NCBI RefSeq assembly: GCF_900102165.1
Contig: NZ_FNBD01000014.1
Coordinates: 19,534-83,533, forward strand
Direction of reading: 5' to 3'
DNA from: Cellulophaga baltica
GTDB lineage: Bacteria > Bacteroidota > Bacteroidia > Flavobacteriales > Flavobacteriaceae
DNA: 64,000 bases
Below the pieces are notes generated by a model. That model was not told the DNA's origin. It worked only from the letters and a program-made list of their open reading frames with translations, and made no database searches. The position numbers and the translations under genes are program-made. This document shows, piece after piece, positions 16,115 through 25,932 of this stretch. Within the stretch, counting starts at the first letter, position 1. Each line of letters opens with the position of its first letter.

Positions 16115-18624
16115 AGCATCGGATTCTTTTTATTGCGTTGGTTCCATTTGACAAGTTCATACCATAAGACCGAAATTAGTCCTGTTAGGATGGCTCCTAA
16201 TACTTGTAATATTGTTAAGGTGCTGAACTGAAAAAATCGTGTGAATGGAGGGATGAATAGTAGCGCAGCTGTAATGAGAACCGTAATTCCTATAATTAAA
16301 GGGACCAGGTTGTTTTTATATTTTAACGTGGTCAAAATAGAATAGTAAAAAGATCTATTTACTAAAGTTAAGCCTATGTTTGCAATGATTAAAACCAAAA
16401 AAACCATGGTTCTAGTGGTGTCTTCAGAATAGTCCGTATGAATGCCATATTGATATATAGCTAGCGTACCTACCGTAATGGCTAGACCTTGAATGATACT
16501 TGTTAGGAGTTCTTTTAATTTGAAAAAAGTATCTGTTAACAATCTTGGCTTTTGAAGCATGGTATTTTTTTCCAGTGGTTCATTTTCATAGATGATAGAA
16601 CAGGTAGGGCCCATGATAAGCTCTAGAAGAATCACGTGAGTTGGAGAAAATATATTAGGAAAAGCCCAACCCAATGCCAACGGAATAAACACCGTCAAGA
16701 TAATTGGTATATGTATGGAAATAATATATTGAATGGCTTTTTTTAGATTGCTATAAATTTTTCTACCCATGGCAATGCTATCGATCATTTTAGATAAATC
16801 ATCGTCTACGAGAATTAAAGAGGCTGCTTCTTTGGCTATTTCAGTTCCCTTGGTACCCATTGCAATGCCAAAATGTGCAGCTTTCAAGGCAGGCCCATCA
16901 TTAACACCATCTCCAATCATTGCAACTACTTCGTTGTTTGCCTTTAGAGCATTAATAATTCTTAATTTTGCATCTGGAAACATTCTAGAAAATACTTGTA
17001 TGTGTTTTACTTTCTCTTGTAGTTGTTTATCGTCTAATTGCATTAATTCTGCACCCGTCATACCTTTTTCATAGCCAATAAAATGAACTTCTTTGGCAAT
17101 AGCACTAGCGGTAGTAGCCGTATCTCCCGTAATAAGTTTTACCGTAATTCCTGCGCGATCAAATTCTTTTAAAACCGTACTAATATTTTTTTTAGGAGGG
17201 TCATAAAAGGCTACAAGGCCTAAAAAGTCAAATAAGAATTCTTGTTGTGTTTCGGGATAATCTGTTCCTTTAAATTTAGCAATACCCACACCTAACAATC
17301 TATAGCCTTGATCTCCCAATACCGTTATCGCTTTTCGAATCTTAGCTTTCTCGACCTCTTTTAAGTTACTTATGGGGAGAAAAGCTTCTGGAGCTCCTTT
17401 AGCAGCAATAATTAGTTCTCCTTCTTGGTTTTCAAAAATATGTGTCATCATGGGAGGTTTACCTCCTAAAGGATACTCATGTGTTAGGCTATAGCCTTTG
17501 CGTTCATCGGAATTAGTAGTTCGGGCATATGCTTCGTGAAGCGATACTTCCATAGCATCAAAAGGGATGGGCTCACTAGACCAAATCGCAGCATCAATTA
17601 ATTCTTGCTCTAATGCATTTGGTTTTTCTGGAACCGCTACAGTTTCATCTGTTTTAAAAAGATACAATTTTACTAAACTCATTTTATTCTGAGTGATAGT
17701 ACCTGTTTTATCTACGCAAATAACCGTTGCACTCCCTAAACTTTCTACTGTTTTTATTTGTTTTACTACAATTCCTAATTTCATCAAACGCCATGATCCA
17801 AGGGCCATAAAGGTTGTGAATGCTACGGGAATTTCTTCAGGTAATATACTCATTGCTAAGGTGAGCGCTTTTAGTAAACTATCTAAAACGTTTAGAGTAT
17901 TGTAATAATTAATTCCCCATACCAACAGAAACGTTATTCCGCCTGCGATAGACATTTTATTTACAAAGCTTGCTATTTGTATTTCTAATGTCGTTTTCTC
18001 GTTCTGTATATTTTCAAGGCTTTTTCCTATTTTGCCCAAGGCAGTTGCATTTCCAATTGCGGTAACGGTGGCAATGGCTAAACCACTTGCTACTGTAGTT
18101 CCTGTATAACATTGATTTTTTTTAGATTGTATATCTTTAAAAACGGCCATAGATTCTCCAGTAAGAAGCGATTCATTAACAGAAAAGTCGTTTGAATGTA
18201 TAATGACGCCATCAGCAGGAATTATAGTTCCTTCCTCTACCATGATACAATCTCCTAGAACAAGGTCATGCGTCTGAACTTCTTTAATTTCGCCATCCCT
18301 GATGACTTTAGCTTTTGGTTGCGTAATGTTTTTTAGTTTTTCTAAAGCATTTTTACTTTTAGATTCTTGATAAAATGAAATAGAGGCTACTAATACAATA
18401 GCGGATGCTAAGAAAATACCATCTCCTATATTGCCTGTAAGAAAATAAATTCCCGAAGCCACACTTAACAACAAGACCATTGGTTCTTGTAAAATATCCT
18501 TGAGGGCATTTATGAATTTATGTTGTTTTTTATAGTCTAAAGTATTTTTGCCGTGCGTTTCACGAGCGGCTAAAACTTCTTGTTCAGACAATCCTTGTAT
18601 GCCAAAATCCTTTGGATTTATCAT
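16111..18624 (-). CDS. P-type cation-transporting ATPase (P2 type)
   Basis: An 837-residue inner membrane pump. The N-terminal cation ATPase domain is followed by TGES (155-158), the phosphorylated Asp in DKTGT (D305), the nucleotide-binding domain and the hinge MIGDGVNDGPALKAA. About ten membrane segments are expected, the last six after residue 640. The M4 ion-site motif is PEEIP (262-266) where calcium pumps usually have PEGLP, so the transported ion (Ca2+, Mn2+, Na+ or other) is uncertain. It is the second gene of the operon, 19 nt after the patatin and overlapping the PfkB kinase by 4 nt. Confidence 0.9.
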   Translation of the reverse strand: MINPKDFGIQGLSEQEVLAARETHGKNTLDYKKQHKFINALKDILQEPMVLLLSVASGIYFLTGNIGDGIFLASAIVLVASISFYQESKSKNALEKLKNITQPKAKVIRDGEIKEVQTHDLVLGDCIMVEEGTIIPADGVIIHSNDFSVNESLLTGESMAVFKDIQSKKNQCYTGTTVASGLAIATVTAIGNATALGKIGKSLENIQNEKTTLEIQIASFVNKMSIAGGITFLLVWGINYYNTLNVLDSLLKALTLAMSILPEEIPVAFTTFMALGSWRLMKLGIVVKQIKTVESLGSATVICVDKTGTITQNKMSLVKLYLFKTDETVAVPEKPNALEQELIDAAIWSSEPIPFDAMEVSLHEAYARTTNSDERKGYSLTHEYPLGGKPPMMTHIFENQEGELIIAAKGAPEAFLPISNLKEVEKAKIRKAITVLGDQGYRLLGVGIAKFKGTDYPETQQEFLFDFLGLVAFYDPPKKNISTVLKEFDRAGITVKLITGDTATTASAIAKEVHFIGYEKGMTGAELMQLDDKQLQEKVKHIQVFSRMFPDAKLRIINALKANNEVVAMIGDGVNDGPALKAAHFGIAMGTKGTEIAKEAASLILVDDDLSKMIDSIAMGRKIYSNLKKAIQYIISIHIPIILTVFIPLALGWAFPNIFSPTHVILLELIMGPTCSIIYENEPLEKNTMLQKPRLLTDTFFKLKELLTSIIQGLAITVGTLAIYQYGIHTDYSEDTTRTMVFLVLIIANIGLTLVNRSFYYSILTTLKYKNNLVPLIIGITVLITAALLFIPPFTRFFQFSTLTILQVLGAILTGLISVLWYELVKWNQRNKKNPML

Positions 18625-18643
18625 GTGGTTTTATTTGTTATTT

Positions 18644-19462
18644 TTATTTAGGAATAGAAAAGCCATTGATTAACTCTAAATTAATAGCCTTCAAAGCTTT
18701 GTCTTTTTTAAGTTTATTCTTTTCTATAGCGGCGATGGCAGATTCATAGCCTAAATTAAAAATGGTATCACTATTTTTAAGAGAAAAAGTACTAAATTCT
18801 TTCATTCTACTGGGTCTAATAAGTAGGTCGCAATCTTTAAATTTTAAACTTGTTTCACGTGCCAACATAATATGATAAGACCGTTCCATGATATTGTACA
18901 CATGTTTTAAGCTGTCTTTTTCTACGTTTTGAAAAGGGTTTACATAGACTCCAATAATGGTATCACATTTGTGTTTTATTACATCTACAGGAAAATTGTT
19001 AAGAATACCGCCATCTGCATAATATCCGTTCTCTATAGCTACCGGAGCAAAAACCCCTGGAACCGCAGCAGAAGCTAGTATGGTCTTTATTAAACTTCCA
19101 GAGTCAAATGTTTTTAAGGTACCGTCTAATAAATTGGTTGCTGTAACGATAAGTGGTATTTGAAGGGCCTTAAAATCATCTATCGGAAAGTAAGCGCTAA
19201 ACTGTTCATAGAACTTTTCGGTATCTAATAAACCCGGTTTACCCATGGCGTAGTTTGTGAAAGAGAAAAGTTGTGTGGTTTTAAAAAAATCTAGCATTTG
19301 TTGCCATGAACACCCTCCTGCATATAATGCACCAACGATGGCATCTGCGCTTGTGCCCGCTATATAAGAGGGCTGCATTTGATGTTCTTCTAGCGCCTTT
19401 ATTACGCCCACATGTGCAATGCCTCTTACGCCACCTCCAGAAAGAACCAAACCTGTATTCAT
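18644..19462 (-). CDS. Patatin-like phospholipase
   Basis: A 272-residue protein of the patatin/RssA family of serine lipid acyl hydrolases. The oxyanion motif GGGVRG is at residues 9-14, the nucleophile elbow GTSAD has S38, and the catalytic Asp is in ADGG (D150). It lacks a signal peptide and is thus cytosolic or membrane-associated. It leads the operon that continues with the P-type ATPase and PfkB kinase. The FNR-like site at 19521 lies 59 nt upstream of its ATG. Confidence 0.9.
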   Translation of the reverse strand: MNTGLVLSGGGVRGIAHVGVIKALEEHQMQPSYIAGTSADAIVGALYAGGCSWQQMLDFFKTTQLFSFTNYAMGKPGLLDTEKFYEQFSAYFPIDDFKALQIPLIVTATNLLDGTLKTFDSGSLIKTILASAAVPGVFAPVAIENGYYADGGILNNFPVDVIKHKCDTIIGVYVNPFQNVEKDSLKHVYNIMERSYHIMLARETSLKFKDCDLLIRPSRMKEFSTFSLKNSDTIFNLGYESAIAAIEKNKLKKDKALKAINLELINGFSIPK

Positions 19463-19489
19463 ACTACTAACTATCAGACGATTTAAAAT

Positions 19490-19563
19490 CGAAAGTAATA
19501 AAGTTTTAATTTTTTATACCTGACAAATGTCATAGTAAATTTTTAGAATAAGTTCCATATTTG
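19490..19563. promoter_or_regulatory. Shared FNR-like site with divergent -7 elements (patatin operon / sigma-like gene)
   Basis: TGACAAATGTCA (19521-19532) has the half-sites TGAC/GTCA. On the minus strand TACTTTCG (19497-19490) starts exactly 23 nt away, leading to the patatin start at 19462. On the plus strand CATATTTG (19556-19563) starts exactly 23 nt away, leading to the start at 19594. Each -7 has one mismatch from TAnnTTTG. This repeats the bidirectional design seen at 9027. Confidence 0.68.
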
Positions 19564-19593
19564 GGTATCAACATATTTTAACACCCTGATATT

Positions 19594-20361
19594 ATGGAAT
19601 CTATTATGAAAAATACAACGAGCACCAATGAATTTAATGTATTTGTTTCTAAGACATATGTAGACTTAGTTAGTTTAAAACAGACAGGAGATACACAAGC
19701 CTCTAATTCGTTGCTTTTAAAAGTTTTGCCGCAGGTAAAACAATATGTACAACATAAATTAAATGTGGCTACAGCAAATGGTTTACTAGATAAAAACAGA
19801 TTTAAAGGAGATGATATTATAGATCAATTATTTATTGAAGTATATGATCATATAGATGCCGTAGAAGCAGCGGATGATTTTCACGTTTGGTTGTTTAAAA
19901 AGGCAGATGAATTAGTAGAAGATTTGCTTGTTGATGAAGAGTTTGATACTTATTTCTTTGAAAATATAGATAACTTCTCTAAACCAGAATGGGATGAGAT
20001 GGAAGAAAAATATAGCACCGATGGAGATGGTGATTTTGTTATGTTAGAAGATTTTGATACGAATGATTATCCTAAGAATGACTACCTATTAAATGCTGTT
20101 TTTGTAGAAGATAAAGACAAAGATATAGTAGCTACGCTTGATAAAAAGTTAGATGCAGAGCGTGTTAAAAAGCATGCAAATCTAGTATTGTTAGGCTTGC
20201 CGAAAACAATGAGTAGTGCTTTTGAGTTGTTCAATACTTATAAGTTTAATACGCATGAAATTTCCAAGATCATTAATAAAAGTGTGCATGAAGTAGCGCA
20301 TTTGCTAAAAGAAGCAAAAGGCAAAATGAAATCTAGTTTTTTAAGCAGATATATAGACTAA
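19594..20361 (+). CDS. Sigma-70-like protein with an acidic insert
   Basis: A 255-residue protein that resembles an ECF-type sigma factor stretched by a linker. Residues about 35-100 look like region 2 (VKQYVQHKL, then GDDIIDQLFIEVYDHID). Residues about 200-250 look like region 4, with a helix-turn-helix (MSSAFELFNTYKFNTHEISKIINK given in part, ending in HEVAHLLKEAKGKM). Between them lies an unusually acidic stretch rich in Asp and Glu (about 105-190). It may act as a promoter-selectivity factor for the stress genes, or as a degenerate regulator that no longer initiates transcription. It shares its operator with the patatin operon. The first ATG was chosen; one four codons later is also possible. 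Confidence 0.6.
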   Translation: MESIMKNTTSTNEFNVFVSKTYVDLVSLKQTGDTQASNSLLLKVLPQVKQYVQHKLNVATANGLLDKNRFKGDDIIDQLFIEVYDHIDAVEAADDFHVWLFKKADELVEDLLVDEEFDTYFFENIDNFSKPEWDEMEEKYSTDGDGDFVMLEDFDTNDYPKNDYLLNAVFVEDKDKDIVATLDKKLDAERVKKHANLVLLGLPKTMSSAFELFNTYKFNTHEISKIINKSVHEVAHLLKEAKGKMKSSFLSRYID

Positions 20362-20371
20362 TAAAATCAAG

Positions 20372-20788
20372 ATGATGAAAGAGCGACCAATAAACCATAA
20401 AAACGTATTACTTCTGGGCGCAAGTCTAGAAGTATTACATCAAGAAAGTAAAGAATGGTTAGAAACTATTTCTTTTTGGAGTTATGAAGCCCAGTTTTTT
20501 AAAAACTTATTAAAACAAGTAAAAACAAACGAAACAAGGTATCAACAAATGTTACAGACCTTAGATACCATTTACAATCAGCTCTTTAAATTTCTTAAAA
20601 AAGATATTGTCGTGCATGAAAAAAACCTTGCCCAACTTCAAGAGTTAACGATAGGTTTTAGTGATACAGACTATCGCGATGAGCACAAACAGTTAAGCGA
20701 AAGTATGTCTTTACTCACTCAAGATTTTAAGGAATTAAAAATGACAATTTTCGATTTTGTTAAGCAGCGTACATTATTAGATGGATAA
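20372..20788 (+). CDS. Hypothetical helical protein downstream of the sigma-like gene
   Basis: A 138-residue protein not assigned to a known family. It appears entirely alpha-helical, with heptad-like patterns that suggest a helical bundle or coiled coil, and has no signal peptide or membrane segment. It starts 10 nt after the sigma-like gene stop, so the two are co-transcribed and it may bind that protein (for example as a regulator), but nothing in the sequence proves it. Its last 12 nt overlap the convergent exonuclease III gene. Confidence 0.7.
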   Translation: MMKERPINHKNVLLLGASLEVLHQESKEWLETISFWSYEAQFFKNLLKQVKTNETRYQQMLQTLDTIYNQLFKFLKKDIVVHEKNLAQLQELTIGFSDTDYRDEHKQLSESMSLLTQDFKELKMTIFDFVKQRTLLDG

Positions 20789-21541
20789 GGTAATGCCTAT
20801 GGGGCAATGGTCAGAACCCAAAATATCGGCATAAATAGTAAAGCTTTCAATTTTATCAGCAATCGCCTTACTTACTAAAAAGTAATCAATACGCCACCCT
20901 GTATTGCGCTCCCTAGATTTAAAACGGTAACTCCAGTAGGTATAAGCTACTTCATCTGGATGCAGCAGTCTAAAAGAGTCTACAAGATCATTAGCGATGA
21001 AATTATCCATCCCATCTATTTCTATTTGGGTATAGCCAGCGGTTTTATTGTAATTAGCTTTGTCATTTTTTAAATCGATGGCGCGGTGGGCAACATTAAA
21101 ATCTCCGCAAGCGATCACAGGCTTTTTCTTCACTAAATTTTTTAGGTAAGCAAGGAAGTCATTATCCCATTGTTGACGGTATTCTAAACGATCCAATTTT
21201 TGTCCAGAATTGGGTACGTAGACATTTACTAAATAAAAAGCATCGTACTCTGTACATAAAATCCGCCCTTCCGTATCATGTTGCTCAATACCCATATCAG
21301 GTACAGCCTTCAAGGGAGTAGGTTTGCTTAATATGGCCGTACCAGAATATCCTTTCTTATCAGCTGAATTAATAGCTATAGATAAATCTGATAAAGGTTC
21401 TAAGGCTTTAGTAACTTCACTGTCCTGTGCTTTAGTTTCTTGTAGGCATAAAATATCAGGAGCCATTGTTGTCACAGCTTCAAAAAAATCTTTCTTTACA
21501 ACGGCGCGAATACCATTAACATTCCAAGAAACAATATGCAT
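20777..21541 (-). CDS. xth: Exodeoxyribonuclease III
   Basis: A 254-residue cytosolic enzyme of the endonuclease/exonuclease/phosphatase fold that cleaves at abasic sites and trims 3' ends in base excision repair. Motifs: SWNVNGIRA at the N-terminus, LQETK, VNVYVPNSGQ, CGDFNVAH, WRIDYFLVS and the terminal GSDHCPI, all typical of XthA/ExoA. Length is normal. No FNR-like site is seen upstream, so it is probably independent of the neighbouring stress units. Confidence 0.94.
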   Translation of the reverse strand: MHIVSWNVNGIRAVVKKDFFEAVTTMAPDILCLQETKAQDSEVTKALEPLSDLSIAINSADKKGYSGTAILSKPTPLKAVPDMGIEQHDTEGRILCTEYDAFYLVNVYVPNSGQKLDRLEYRQQWDNDFLAYLKNLVKKKPVIACGDFNVAHRAIDLKNDKANYNKTAGYTQIEIDGMDNFIANDLVDSFRLLHPDEVAYTYWSYRFKSRERNTGWRIDYFLVSKAIADKIESFTIYADILGSDHCPIGITLSI

Positions 21542-21646
21542 AGATGTATTTTATAGTGAATAAATCCCGTTAGAATTTTCGGAAGATGAAGGTACTAAAA
21601 TCAGTCTAAAAATTAAAGCTTAAAGTTAGAATATCAACCTAATAAA

Positions 21647-22915
21647 TTACGCAAATAGGACATAGAGTATGCCGAGGATAACAATGCTACTAAAGGTGAG
21701 GCCGATAATTTTACGAGTTTCTTTTGATCCATTGATAAGGCTTATTCCTAATTTAACGACCATGTTACTTAAAATAGCTGTAATAATTATTGCTGTTGCG
21801 GTAACATAATTCCCTGTTGTCTCTGAAAATTTAGCCATACTGATGGTTATGGCATCGGTATCGGCTAAGCCAGCGATTAAGGCTGTGTAATATAGACCTT
21901 CATCGCCAAAAAATAATTTCCCATAGAACACGGCAAAGCGTATAATCATATAAATAACACCAAAACCTATGGCATTTACTAGATTTAGAGGGTTTCCTAA
22001 TTTAATGTCTGAGTCTGGCTTACTCGTTTGTTTATTAACTAATAGTAGTGCTGCACCTAGACAAATTAAGGTAAGCACCGTAAAAGGGATGAGTATTGAA
22101 GGAACTAAAGCACTGTTGAAAATACCTATAAGGAGCGCTAACCTTGGAAACATTATGGCCGACGCTAGTAAAATCCCTGCGCTATATTTTTTTGATAACT
22201 CTGGAAATTCTTTACTTTTTGAAGCATAACTCCAAGTCACTGCGGTGCTAGATATGAGTCCGCCTAATAATGCGGTTAATAAAATTCCTTTTTTTGAGCC
22301 TACAAATTTGACCAAAAAGTATCCTATGAAATTCAAAAAGGAAACAATTACAATAACGGAACCTATTTCAAAAGGGTTTATTAAATTATTGATTCCCAGA
22401 TCTTTATTTGGTAAAAAAGGAAGGATTAAAAGAGCAATAATCGAGAATTTTATGAAGGCAGATAATTCATCTGCCGTAATATTACTGATTACAATTTTAA
22501 ATCTTGTTTTAAGCGATAAAAGCGTTGTTATAATTACAGCGGTGGCTACCGCTTCTCGATACAATCCTTTAGAGGCCATAAGTCCTAGGATGAAAGTGGT
22601 CATCAGCGCTAAATCTGTGGTTAAATCATTAGAGTAGCTACTGCTTGCTTTGGAGAACTGGCTGAATCCTAGAAATAAGATAAAAGCAACTAATGTTACA
22701 ATAGGCAACCAAACGGTAAACGATTCGCTTAAATTTCCAATAATAAAGCCTAAAATTGTAACGATGGGAAAAGTACGGATACCCGCAAAACCAGCCTCTT
22801 TTTTTAATTTATCATATTCGCGTTCTAATCCAATAATGAGTCCTATGCCAATACTGATAAGTATACCAAGCATATAACTTCCCATGAGATCGCTTAAATA
22901 GTGTATCGTGTCCAT
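21647..22915 (-). CDS. MgtC/SapB N-terminal and DUF4010 membrane protein
   Basis: A 422-residue integral membrane protein with about twelve hydrophobic segments. The N-terminal third is MgtC-like (ISIGIGLIIGLERE, then GIRTFPIVTILG). The remainder is DUF4010 (TALLGGLISSTAVTWSYA, then GLADTDAITISMAKF). Function is unknown; homologues are often found near anaerobic or stress genes. It starts 11 nt after the AarF-type gene, so the two share an operon and the FNR-like site at 24676. Confidence 0.85.
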   Translation of the reverse strand: MDTIHYLSDLMGSYMLGILISIGIGLIIGLEREYDKLKKEAGFAGIRTFPIVTILGFIIGNLSESFTVWLPIVTLVAFILFLGFSQFSKASSSYSNDLTTDLALMTTFILGLMASKGLYREAVATAVIITTLLSLKTRFKIVISNITADELSAFIKFSIIALLILPFLPNKDLGINNLINPFEIGSVIVIVSFLNFIGYFLVKFVGSKKGILLTALLGGLISSTAVTWSYASKSKEFPELSKKYSAGILLASAIMFPRLALLIGIFNSALVPSILIPFTVLTLICLGAALLLVNKQTSKPDSDIKLGNPLNLVNAIGFGVIYMIIRFAVFYGKLFFGDEGLYYTALIAGLADTDAITISMAKFSETTGNYVTATAIIITAILSNMVVKLGISLINGSKETRKIIGLTFSSIVILGILYVLFA

Positions 22916-22926
22916 GATATGAAGTG

Positions 22927-24610
22927 CTACAAATTGCGATTTTTAAAAATTGAAATTAAAATGGCAAAACCTAATAGTGCAGAAATTAGAAACCCTAGAG
23001 CACCCAGAATAGGGATCCCGTTTACTTTAGGAGGCATATCTGCAATTACTAAAATAGACGACCCAATAGATAGTGCTGCGATAATTATAGCAAATACCAT
23101 TCTATTGATAGCGGTTTTCAACGTGTCTTTAAACTCATTTAGGCCTTTGTGTTCATGGACAATAACTAATTTACCGTTTTTTATTTTACTTATAATATCA
23201 TTGATATCCTCAGGCAGGGTATCTATTAAATTCGTGTAGTCTTCTGCTCTAGCGATACTCTTTTTTACAAACCTTTTAAGACTTAATCGTTTGCGAATAA
23301 TTGTAGTCATGTAGGGTTCTAAATTCTCCGTAATATTAAAATCAGGATTTAGTTTTAATCCAACACCTTCAATGATCACTAAAGCACGTATAAGCATGTA
23401 CAAATAATGCGGGATAGCAATTTTATTGTTAAATAATATGTTTTTGAATTGACTGAGGGTTGCTCCTAATTTTATATGCTGAATAGCAATATTACTGATG
23501 CCTTCTAGAAGTTCATTGAGATCATATTCAAGGGTTTTCTCATCAGGAATATCGGTTCTTATTGCAATTTTTTTGAGTACTACAATAATTTTTTTAACAT
23601 CTTTCTTAAAGAATGCAAGTAATAAATCTTCTAAGGCTTCTTTGTCTTTAGGCATAATACTGCCCATCATTCCATAATCTATAAAGCAAATGCGTTCCTG
23701 TTCTGGTAGCACAAATATATTGCCTGGATGTGGGTCTGCATGAAAAAAACCAAAATCTAGAATCTGCTCTAAGTAAAGATTAACACCTAATGTGGCTACT
23801 GCTTTTGTATCAATGTTAAGCGCTTGTAATTTTTTTATTTCGGAGACTTTGATACCATCAATATACTCCATGCAAATAATATGATCATTGCTAAAGGCTT
23901 TATAAGCCTTAGGAACATAAATTATGTCATTGTTTTCAAAATTTTTAGAAAACCGCAGCATATTATTTAGTTCTTGGGTATAACTGAGCTCTTCAGTAAT
24001 ACTCTTCTCAAAAGAGGCGATTAGTTGCATGGGTTGTAATTGCTGCGCTTGAGAACTGTATTTCTCTAAGGCACTAGCAACATCCTTCATGATAGATATA
24101 TCTGAAGCAATGGTTTCTTTTATATCGGGTCTTTGAATTTTGAAAATAACCCATTCCCCAGTTAATAATTGTGCTTTATGTACTTGTGCTAATGAAGCTG
24201 CCGCAAGTGGAGTGGGGGAGATATACGAAAAACATTCATTGCTATCTAGCGCTAATTCTTCTTTTATTTTTTTTGCAACATCAAAATTTTCCAGAGGTTT
24301 TACATTATCCTGAAGTTTCACAAGTTCTTTTAGTAACTCCAGAGGAAGCATGTCTTCTCTATTGCTAATCACCTGTCCCATTTTTACATAGCTAGGGCCT
24401 AACTCTTCAAGGACCATTCTAATACGCTCGTATGTAGAATAGGAGAGAAGCTTATGAGTGTCTGGGTGTTTCTTTAAATAGGTGTCAGGGATAAGGTTTT
24501 TTTATAGGAGTTGACGCCAATACATCCTCAAAACCATATTTAGAAAGCACACTAAACAGCGTACCGTATCTTTTTAAATCTTGTTTTTTTGGTAATTTTA
24601 ATGATGGCAT
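22927..24610 (-). pseudogene. ABC1/AarF (UbiB) family atypical kinase, frameshifted near the 5' end
   Basis: The long downstream frame (from 24417) encodes an AarF/ABC1 kinase: VLEELGPSYVKMGQ, ASLAQVHKAQL, FHADPHPGNI, CFIDYGMMG and two C-terminal membrane helices. The true start is the ATG at 24610 (MPSLKLPKKQDLKRYG), and this frame stops at 24487-24485. Removing one A from the run of seven on the coding strand (T7 at 24497-24503) joins the frames as IKNLIPDTYLKKHP and then TYERIRMVLEELGP, the usual start of the family. It is either a sequencing error, a true frameshift or a slippage site. The family phosphorylates or modulates quinone-synthesis components; the target here is unknown. Confidence 0.82.
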
Positions 24611-24644
24611 ACGGTATTACGGTACATTTTGTTGCAGCGTAAAA

Positions 24645-24687
24645 CAAAAATAAAAGAATACAAGCTGGTTTCAAATGATAAATATCA
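24645..24687 (-). promoter_or_regulatory. FNR-like palindrome and perfect -7 element for the AarF/MgtC operon
   Basis: TGATAAATATCA (24676-24687) has the half-sites TGAT/ATCA. On the minus strand TATTTTTG (24652-24645), a full TAnnTTTG match, starts exactly 23 nt later. The intact start codon of the AarF gene is at 24610, so the promoter belongs to the reconstructed and not the shortened frame. Confidence 0.72.
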
Positions 24688-24716
24688 CTACAAGTACCAG
24701 GAAGTATTCTTTTATA

Positions 24717-25901
24717 TTATGCATGTACCAAACGGTATGCTTGCTTTGCAATTTCTAGCTCTTCATTGGTAGGGATCATCAATACCTTTACCTTAGCATC
24801 TGTTTTATTTATTTCTAAAAGCGATTTTGATCGGGTATTATTTTTATCAGCATCTAGTGTAATTCCTAAATACTCTAAATCAGTACAGACCATTTCTCTT
24901 ATTAGAGCAGAATTTTCTCCAATTCCTGCGGTAAAAATTATGGCATCTATTCCATTTAAGATAGCCGCATAGGCACCGATATATTTTTTGATGCGGTAGG
25001 TATTCATCTGTAAGGCTAAAATACATGATTTGTCCCCTTTTTCAGCGGCTGCTTGTATGTCTCTTAAATCACTAAAACCAGTAAGCCCCAGCATACCACT
25101 TTTTTTAATTAGCAGTTCATTCACTTCCTCTAAGGAGTATCCTAAAGTTTCTACTAAATAGAAAATTATAGCATGATCAATGTCTCCACTTCTAGAGCCC
25201 ATTATTAAGCCATTAGAAGGAGCAAAACCCATACTGTGATCAATACTTTTACCATCCTTAATTGCCGTTATACTACAGCCGTTTCCTAAATGAATGGAAA
25301 TTATTTTAGACGTTTTTTGATTGAGGTGTTCTATTGCTTTTTCTGATACATATTTATGACTCGTACCATGAAAACCGTAAACTTGCACTTTGTTTTCATA
25401 GAATTCTTCAGGAATAGCATATTTCTTAGCTACAGCTGGAATTGAATGATGAAAAGCAGTATCAAAAACGGCAACTTGTTTGGCATTCGGGAAAATTTCT
25501 TCTGCCAATTCTATACCCTCTAAATTATGGGGATTGTGTAGCGGTGCTAAAGCATGAAGATTTTTTATTTTCTCTTTGACAGAGGCATCAATTAAAGAAG
25601 TGTCAGAGAATGCTTTTCCTCCATGAACTACCCTATGGCCTACTACAGAAATTTCTTCGGTATTTTTTATCACGCCTAGCGAAGGATCCAATAAAAGATC
25701 TGCTATTTTTAATAAGCCTGCTTTATGGCTAGGAATTGCTAGCTCTTCTTCTAGTTTTGTTGCGTTCGTGCTATATTTTAATAAGGCATTATCACTACCT
25801 ATGCGCTCTGCCAAACCCTCGCAAATCACCAGCTCAGTAGGCATACTTATTAATTGATATTTTATAGAAGAACTGCCGGAGTTTAATATAAGGATATTCA
25901 C
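24717..25901 (-). CDS. ackA: Acetate kinase
   Basis: A 394-residue cytosolic enzyme that converts acetyl phosphate and ADP to acetate and ATP. Signatures: NSGSSSIKYQ at the N-terminus, the second acetate kinase motif GHRVVHGG, the nucleotide site HLGNGCSI, and TAGIGENS near the C-terminus. Length is normal. It lies 31 nt downstream of pta, with which it forms the substrate-level ATP pathway used under fermentative conditions. Such an operon among stress genes fits energy supply at low oxygen. Confidence 0.96.
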   Translation of the reverse strand: MNILILNSGSSSIKYQLISMPTELVICEGLAERIGSDNALLKYSTNATKLEEELAIPSHKAGLLKIADLLLDPSLGVIKNTEEISVVGHRVVHGGKAFSDTSLIDASVKEKIKNLHALAPLHNPHNLEGIELAEEIFPNAKQVAVFDTAFHHSIPAVAKKYAIPEEFYENKVQVYGFHGTSHKYVSEKAIEHLNQKTSKIISIHLGNGCSITAIKDGKSIDHSMGFAPSNGLIMGSRSGDIDHAIIFYLVETLGYSLEEVNELLIKKSGMLGLTGFSDLRDIQAAAEKGDKSCILALQMNTYRIKKYIGAYAAILNGIDAIIFTAGIGENSALIREMVCTDLEYLGITLDADKNNTRSKSLLEINKTDAKVKVLMIPTNEELEIAKQAYRLVHA

Positions 25902-25932
25902 GTAAATTGATTTTTTTTTGATGTTGAGTTAA

